Shown one piece after another: positions 61,389-64,000 of a stretch of DNA of 64,000 nucleotides. A program made the translations under genes and the position numbers. The notes beneath the pieces are model-generated. The model ran no database searches, was not told the origin of the DNA, and saw only the letters and a list, made by a program, of their open reading frames with translations. Position 1 is the stretch's first letter. Every line of letters begins with the position of its first letter. This stretch comes from an uncultured Lachnospiraceae bacterium (lineage in GTDB: Bacteria; Bacillota; Clostridia; Lachnospirales; Lachnospiraceae), in NCBI GenBank assembly GCA_947177165.1, contig CAMWTP010000027.1, forward strand, positions 1-64,000, read 5' to 3'.

Positions 61389-61613
61389 TTATGCAATTGC
61401 AAGTCCGCTCACATAGCTCTCGAACTCATCATTGTATCCCGCATACTGCAGTGTAAGGATTGACCGGAAATCCAGTCCCATCACACCGATGATCGACTTG
61501 GCATCCACTGTGTAATGATTGTAGGAAATATCGATATCAAAGTCACACTTTGACGCCACATTCACAAAATTCTGAACCTCCGCAGGTGTCATTTTAATCT
61601 TGCGTTCTCTCAT
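61389..61613 (-). CDS. HPr-like protein lacking the phosphorylatable histidine
   Basis: 74 aa. Shows the HPr fold pattern with DAKSIIGVMGLDF matching the Ser46 loop of HPr (AKSIMGVMSLG), but the His15 motif (GLHARPA) is missing; the corresponding region is KMTPAEVQNFVNVAS. So it cannot act in PTS phosphotransfer but, like Crh, might serve as a regulatory partner through the serine. ATG 61613 follows AAAGGAAG; a longer frame from 61679 runs through the leader. Confidence 0.75.
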   Translation of the reverse strand: MRERKIKMTPAEVQNFVNVASKCDFDIDISYNHYTVDAKSIIGVMGLDFRSILTLQYAGYNDEFESYVSGLAIA

Positions 61614-61775
61614 AATAACAACTTCCTTTCCACACATAACCGGCTGCGTGACAACAGTCAGGCGCCTCATGCGTTCCACAACTGTAGCGATTCCGTACCC
61701 TCATCACTGCAAATGCATCGTCATACCGAACAGCTACTTCACATCTGCAAAACCGAGAAACCTCTGTTTTCACGT

Positions 61776-61804
61776 ATTATAGTATACAATATGTTCAAAG
61801 TAAA
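61776..61804 (-). promoter_or_regulatory. Promoter of the HPr-like gene
   Basis: Minus strand TTTACT (61804-61799), 17 bp, TATAAT (61781-61776). It leaves a leader of about 155 nt. The stretch 61805-61990 is very AT-rich, and I see no gene or clear structure in it. Confidence 0.6.
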
Positions 61805-61990
61805 GATTTTTTGTCAGTATTTGGAACATTTCGGCGATTTCAAATCCCTAACTTTTGTTATTGTATACAATCTTTATTTTCTTTGTGCCTTTTATACAAT
61901 TCATTCTTTCCAGTTTGATTTTTTTTATGCAATATTTTTTTAATTTTTTCTTATTGATATGTCATAAGCAGCCAGGGCATTCGCGACCTT

Positions 61991-62041
61991 AAAACGCAGT
62001 AAAAGGACCCTTTACGAATCCATTTATCGTAAAAAGTCCTT
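61991..62041 (-). terminator. Large hairpin after the HigA-like gene
   Basis: AAAAGGACcctTTACGA pairs with TCGTAAaaaGTCCTTTT around a nine-base loop, a long stem with T-rich ends directly after the stop at 62054. Confidence 0.75.
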
Positions 62042-62053
62042 TTATTAAGAAAT

Positions 62054-63145
62054 CTATTCTGTCCACTTAAACCGCAGTTTATAGCGGCTGTACTGATCAT
62101 ATCGCAAATACTGTTCCTTCTGCAGTCTGCCAATCACAATATATGGCATTACATCCTGCGACGCCGCAAATCGTTCTATCGACTCGATCGTAAAATTTTT
62201 TTCTGCCACAAACATTTGATACTGGTCAGGCTCAAGCAGCTTATTGCTGGCAAATAGATCCGCCCGCTTTTCCTTTTCCGTATCACTGCCGTCATCTAAA
62301 AACTTCGCACCTTTACCCACGTCCCCATTTACAATATGCCCAATTTCATGAAACAGCGAAAACCAAAAAATATCTGCATAAGAGCCTCTTATTGTCACTA
62401 TCATCTGATATGTCCCATCACTCTTTTTGGACAGATATCCCTGCACAGGCGCCCCGCGGAAATTTACTGCGACAGAAAAATCGATGCCATATTTTTTCAT
62501 CACATTCCTTATGTCTGTCTGAATATCAGCGCCCATATCGAGCATTATTTTTTTGATTTCCGTGATCATGGCATCTACTTTTGACGCATCATACCGCGTC
62601 TCTACGCCCCTGCCTTCTCCTTCCATCTGACACAGGCGAATCCATGCTCCCAACACGTATGGATTTACCTGCTGACTTGAGGATATTCTAAAAGCTCCGC
62701 CCGGCGCCAAATCGCCCAGCCTCGAGATATCACTGATTCCTAATGCTTTTCTCAGAGACAATATCGATGCATCTTTTCTTTCGCCGGCTGGCATTTTCCC
62801 TATTTTTCGAAGATACTTGACCACATCAGCCAGCATCTCCCTGACAGCCCGCTCCTCTTCGGTAATTGTCCGCTCCTGATTTAATTCCAACAGCTCTGCA
62901 TCATAATTCGCCTGCAAATTCAGCCAAAATGATTTGGGTACACCAAGGGCATATTCAAGAGCCATTGCAAAATTGGTAGAAATATCTTTTTTCCCTGCGA
63001 TCACATTGCTAACGTATGCAGGAGTCGTACCTGTTCTGGTTGCCAGCTCAGCCTGTGTGATTCCCCTGTCCTCCAGAACATCAGCTATTGTTTCCCCGGG
63101 GTGAATCATCAAGTCACGGGATATACCAGTTATCTTTGCTGCCAT
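62054..63145 (-). CDS. HigA-type antitoxin fused to ImmA/IrrE metallopeptidase domain
   Basis: 363 aa. N-terminal XRE helix-turn-helix (HPGETIADVLEDRGITQAEL, ATRTGTTPAYVSNVIAGKK) of the HigA/VapI subfamily, a helical linker, then an IrrE-like zinc peptidase domain with LFHEIGHIVNG (HExxH). It overlaps the toxin gene by 32 bp. ATG 63145 was chosen; a GTG 9 bases earlier is also possible. Likely represses the operator at 63474-63489. The peptidase part may add proteolytic control. Confidence 0.85.
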   Translation of the reverse strand: MAAKITGISRDLMIHPGETIADVLEDRGITQAELATRTGTTPAYVSNVIAGKKDISTNFAMALEYALGVPKSFWLNLQANYDAELLELNQERTITEEERAVREMLADVVKYLRKIGKMPAGERKDASILSLRKALGISDISRLGDLAPGGAFRISSSQQVNPYVLGAWIRLCQMEGEGRGVETRYDASKVDAMITEIKKIMLDMGADIQTDIRNVMKKYGIDFSVAVNFRGAPVQGYLSKKSDGTYQMIVTIRGSYADIFWFSLFHEIGHIVNGDVGKGAKFLDDGSDTEKEKRADLFASNKLLEPDQYQMFVAEKNFTIESIERFAASQDVMPYIVIGRLQKEQYLRYDQYSRYKLRFKWTE

Positions 63146-63452
63146 GGTAATCACTCACTCCTTCCACTTCAATCTCATCACATATCAAAACGGTATCTTG
63201 TTCCGCATTTAATTCCAGAATCAACCGAGCATTCGGAGACACATGCAAAGAATATCTGACATTCTGATATCCTGTAAGCTGTTCCGGTTTGCCTAAGCCC
63301 AATTTCAAAAAATCTCCAAAGCAGTCAGCTGCAGCCAGTCGATCCATATGCTTTTTTATCGTTCTCACCCAATCAGCAGGCAGCGCCCTCTGCATTTTCT
63401 TATAGTCTGTAAAATACTTCTCTACCTTACTGTTGGCGTATGTAATCTTTAT
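63114..63452 (-). CDS. HigB/RelE-type toxin with non-canonical start
   Basis: 112 aa if begun at 63452. RelE-fold killer protein family: KYFTDYKKMQRALPADWVRTI, LTGYQNVRYSLHVSPNARLILEL, VEGVSDYHGSKDNWYIP. Ribosome-dependent mRNA cleavage is inferred from family. Alignment to recalled homologues (M-K-I-T-[YF]-x-N-S-K-V-E-K-Y-F) puts the initiator at ATA 63452; the next is ATT 63446, and the first ATG (63395) would delete 19 conserved residues. So it either uses a rare start or has lost its ATG and is weakened. Confidence 0.75.
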   Translation of the reverse strand: MKITYANSKVEKYFTDYKKMQRALPADWVRTIKKHMDRLAAADCFGDFLKLGLGKPEQLTGYQNVRYSLHVSPNARLILELNAEQDTVLICDEIEVEGVSDYHGSKDNWYIP

Positions 63453-63473
63453 GTCCCATCACCGCCCTATTAA

Positions 63474-63522
63474 TTAACCATTTGGTTAATATTAATATAC
63501 TTGAATTTTGGGTCTGTGTCAA
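63474..63522 (-). promoter_or_regulatory. Promoter and operator of the toxin-antitoxin pair
   Basis: TTGACA (63522-63517), 17 bp, TATATT (63499-63494), then TTAACCA-N2-TGGTTAA (63489-63474), an inverted repeat with perfect 7-bp arms at the start of the transcript. It fits autorepression by the HigA-like protein. Confidence 0.85.
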
Positions 63523-63642
63523 CAATCTTTTGTATTAGCCGCCCCCGTTTGATATCCTTTTTCCCTGCGAAGAGAAAACGACAATTATTGCATTAAAACG
63601 TAACACTTTTTGGGTTGCATTTTATATGATTTCAGCTATACT

Positions 63643-63691
63643 AAGGAACTGTCAGGAATGATTGCCGGCAAATTATTCTGATCAGTTCCTT
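63643..63691. repeat. Imperfect palindrome with AAGGAACTG/CAGTTCCTT ends
   Basis: AAGGAACTG (63643-63651) and CAGTTCCTT (63683-63691) enclose further partly complementary bases (CAGGAATGATT against AATTATTCTGA). Same arm sequence as the perfect repeat at 21270-21329. Confidence 0.7.
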
Positions 63692-63737
63692 GACGTAACC
63701 GCCAGAACACACCTATTCTAAATTCAAATGTGTGTTC
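63690..63737 (+). promoter_or_regulatory. Promoter of the ABC exporter with inverted repeat around the -10
   Basis: TTGACG (63690-63695), 18 bp, TATTCT (63714-63719). GAACACAC (63705-63712) and GTGTGTTC (63730-63737) flank the -10 as a perfect 8-bp inverted repeat with a 17-bp gap, a likely repressor site. No other gene is seen in 63453-63782. Confidence 0.6.
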
Positions 63738-63782
63738 TACAAAACAAAAGAAACGCCAAAAGGAAAAGTGAGGTGCAAAACT

Positions 63783-64000
63783 ATGACTGCCATGAAATGG
63801 TTCTACTCTTTTCTCAGAAAGCACAATCGAAGTATCGCCCTGGGACTTGTGATGGTGACGGTAATCTCCATCCTGGCCATCGCAAAGCCGATCGTATCGG
63901 GCTCCATCGTCGACGATGTCATCACCGCCGGAAACTATGGCCTGCTGCCGAAGCTGATCGCGCTGCTGGTCATCATCACAATCCTGCGGGGGCTGCTGCG
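63783..64000 (+). CDS. ABC exporter (fused permease/ATPase), 5' end only
   Basis: The frame is open to the window edge (72 codons). It starts MTAMKWFYSFLRKHNRSIAL and continues with hydrophobic helices (LGLVMVTVISILAIAKPIVSG, LLPKLIALLVIITILRG) in the pattern of the first two transmembrane segments of type I ABC exporters, including the IVDDVITAG extracellular turn. AGGTG precedes ATG 63783. The ATPase part lies outside, so the substrate cannot be inferred. Confidence 0.8.
   Translation, partial: MTAMKWFYSFLRKHNRSIALGLVMVTVISILAIAKPIVSGSIVDDVITAGNYGLLPKLIALLVIITILRGLL

Overview
The window looks like chromosomal DNA of a spore-forming, anaerobic Clostridia bacterium, most likely a Lachnospiraceae gut species. 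The grounds are a SleC-type spore cortex-lytic enzyme gene, an oxygen-independent ribonucleotide reductase (nrdD), strong GGAGG ribosome binding sites, sigma-A promoters of TTGACA/TATAAT type, a lysine riboswitch on dapA, BlaI/BlaR-like and GntR/ClpC modules, and moderate base composition. All assignments come from reading the sequence and recalled family motifs; no database search was possible.

Layout. 1-6.7 kb: rRNA methyltransferase, PcrA helicase, an NMT1/ThiY-like lipoprotein and an L,D-transpeptidase. 6.7-9.7 kb: small hypothetical genes, a TrpR-like YerC regulator, a degenerate M23 protein and a cold-shock protein. 9.7-12.6 kb: lysine-riboswitch operon dapA-dapB-hisA, with a HisA of the type usually seen in eukaryotes. 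12.6-16.2 kb: cobO, an SSB-like protein and typA with an elaborate leader. 16.3-22.1 kb: a sleC-like gene split by a 4,586-bp serine-recombinase element. 22.2-31.6 kb: yigZ, a class A PBP, tRNA-Thr, a CheC-like/YihY operon, tRNA-Trp, and blaI/blaR1. 31.6-39.5 kb: M18 peptidase, radA, gntR-clpC and SH3 proteins. 39.6-43.2 kb: purE-purM-purN-purD. 43.2-50.2 kb: M29 peptidase, then nrdD-pyrF-pyrE behind paired NrdR boxes. 50.2-54.5 kb: histidine kinase, glycosyltransferase and TPR lipoprotein. 54.5-61.2 kb: malQ-lacI, a UDP-sugar dehydrogenase and a nuclease-helicase fusion. 61.3-64 kb: an HPr-like protein, a HigBA-type toxin-antitoxin pair and the start of an ABC exporter.

The standout is the split sleC. 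A 13-bp direct repeat (GGTACCGGAATCA, 16980-16992 and 21566-21578) flanks an AT-rich element carrying a serine recombinase, a small accessory protein and a three-gene P-loop ATPase operon. Removing one repeat plus the intervening DNA (4,586 bp) rejoins sleC exactly in frame into a 420-residue protein of the expected SleC length. This is the arrangement of the skin element in sigK, but in a gene that acts at germination. The sleC start is preceded by a sigma-K-like promoter, so mother-cell-specific excision is plausible. Integration also replaces the recombinase's own C-terminal tail, because its reading frame crosses the attachment site.
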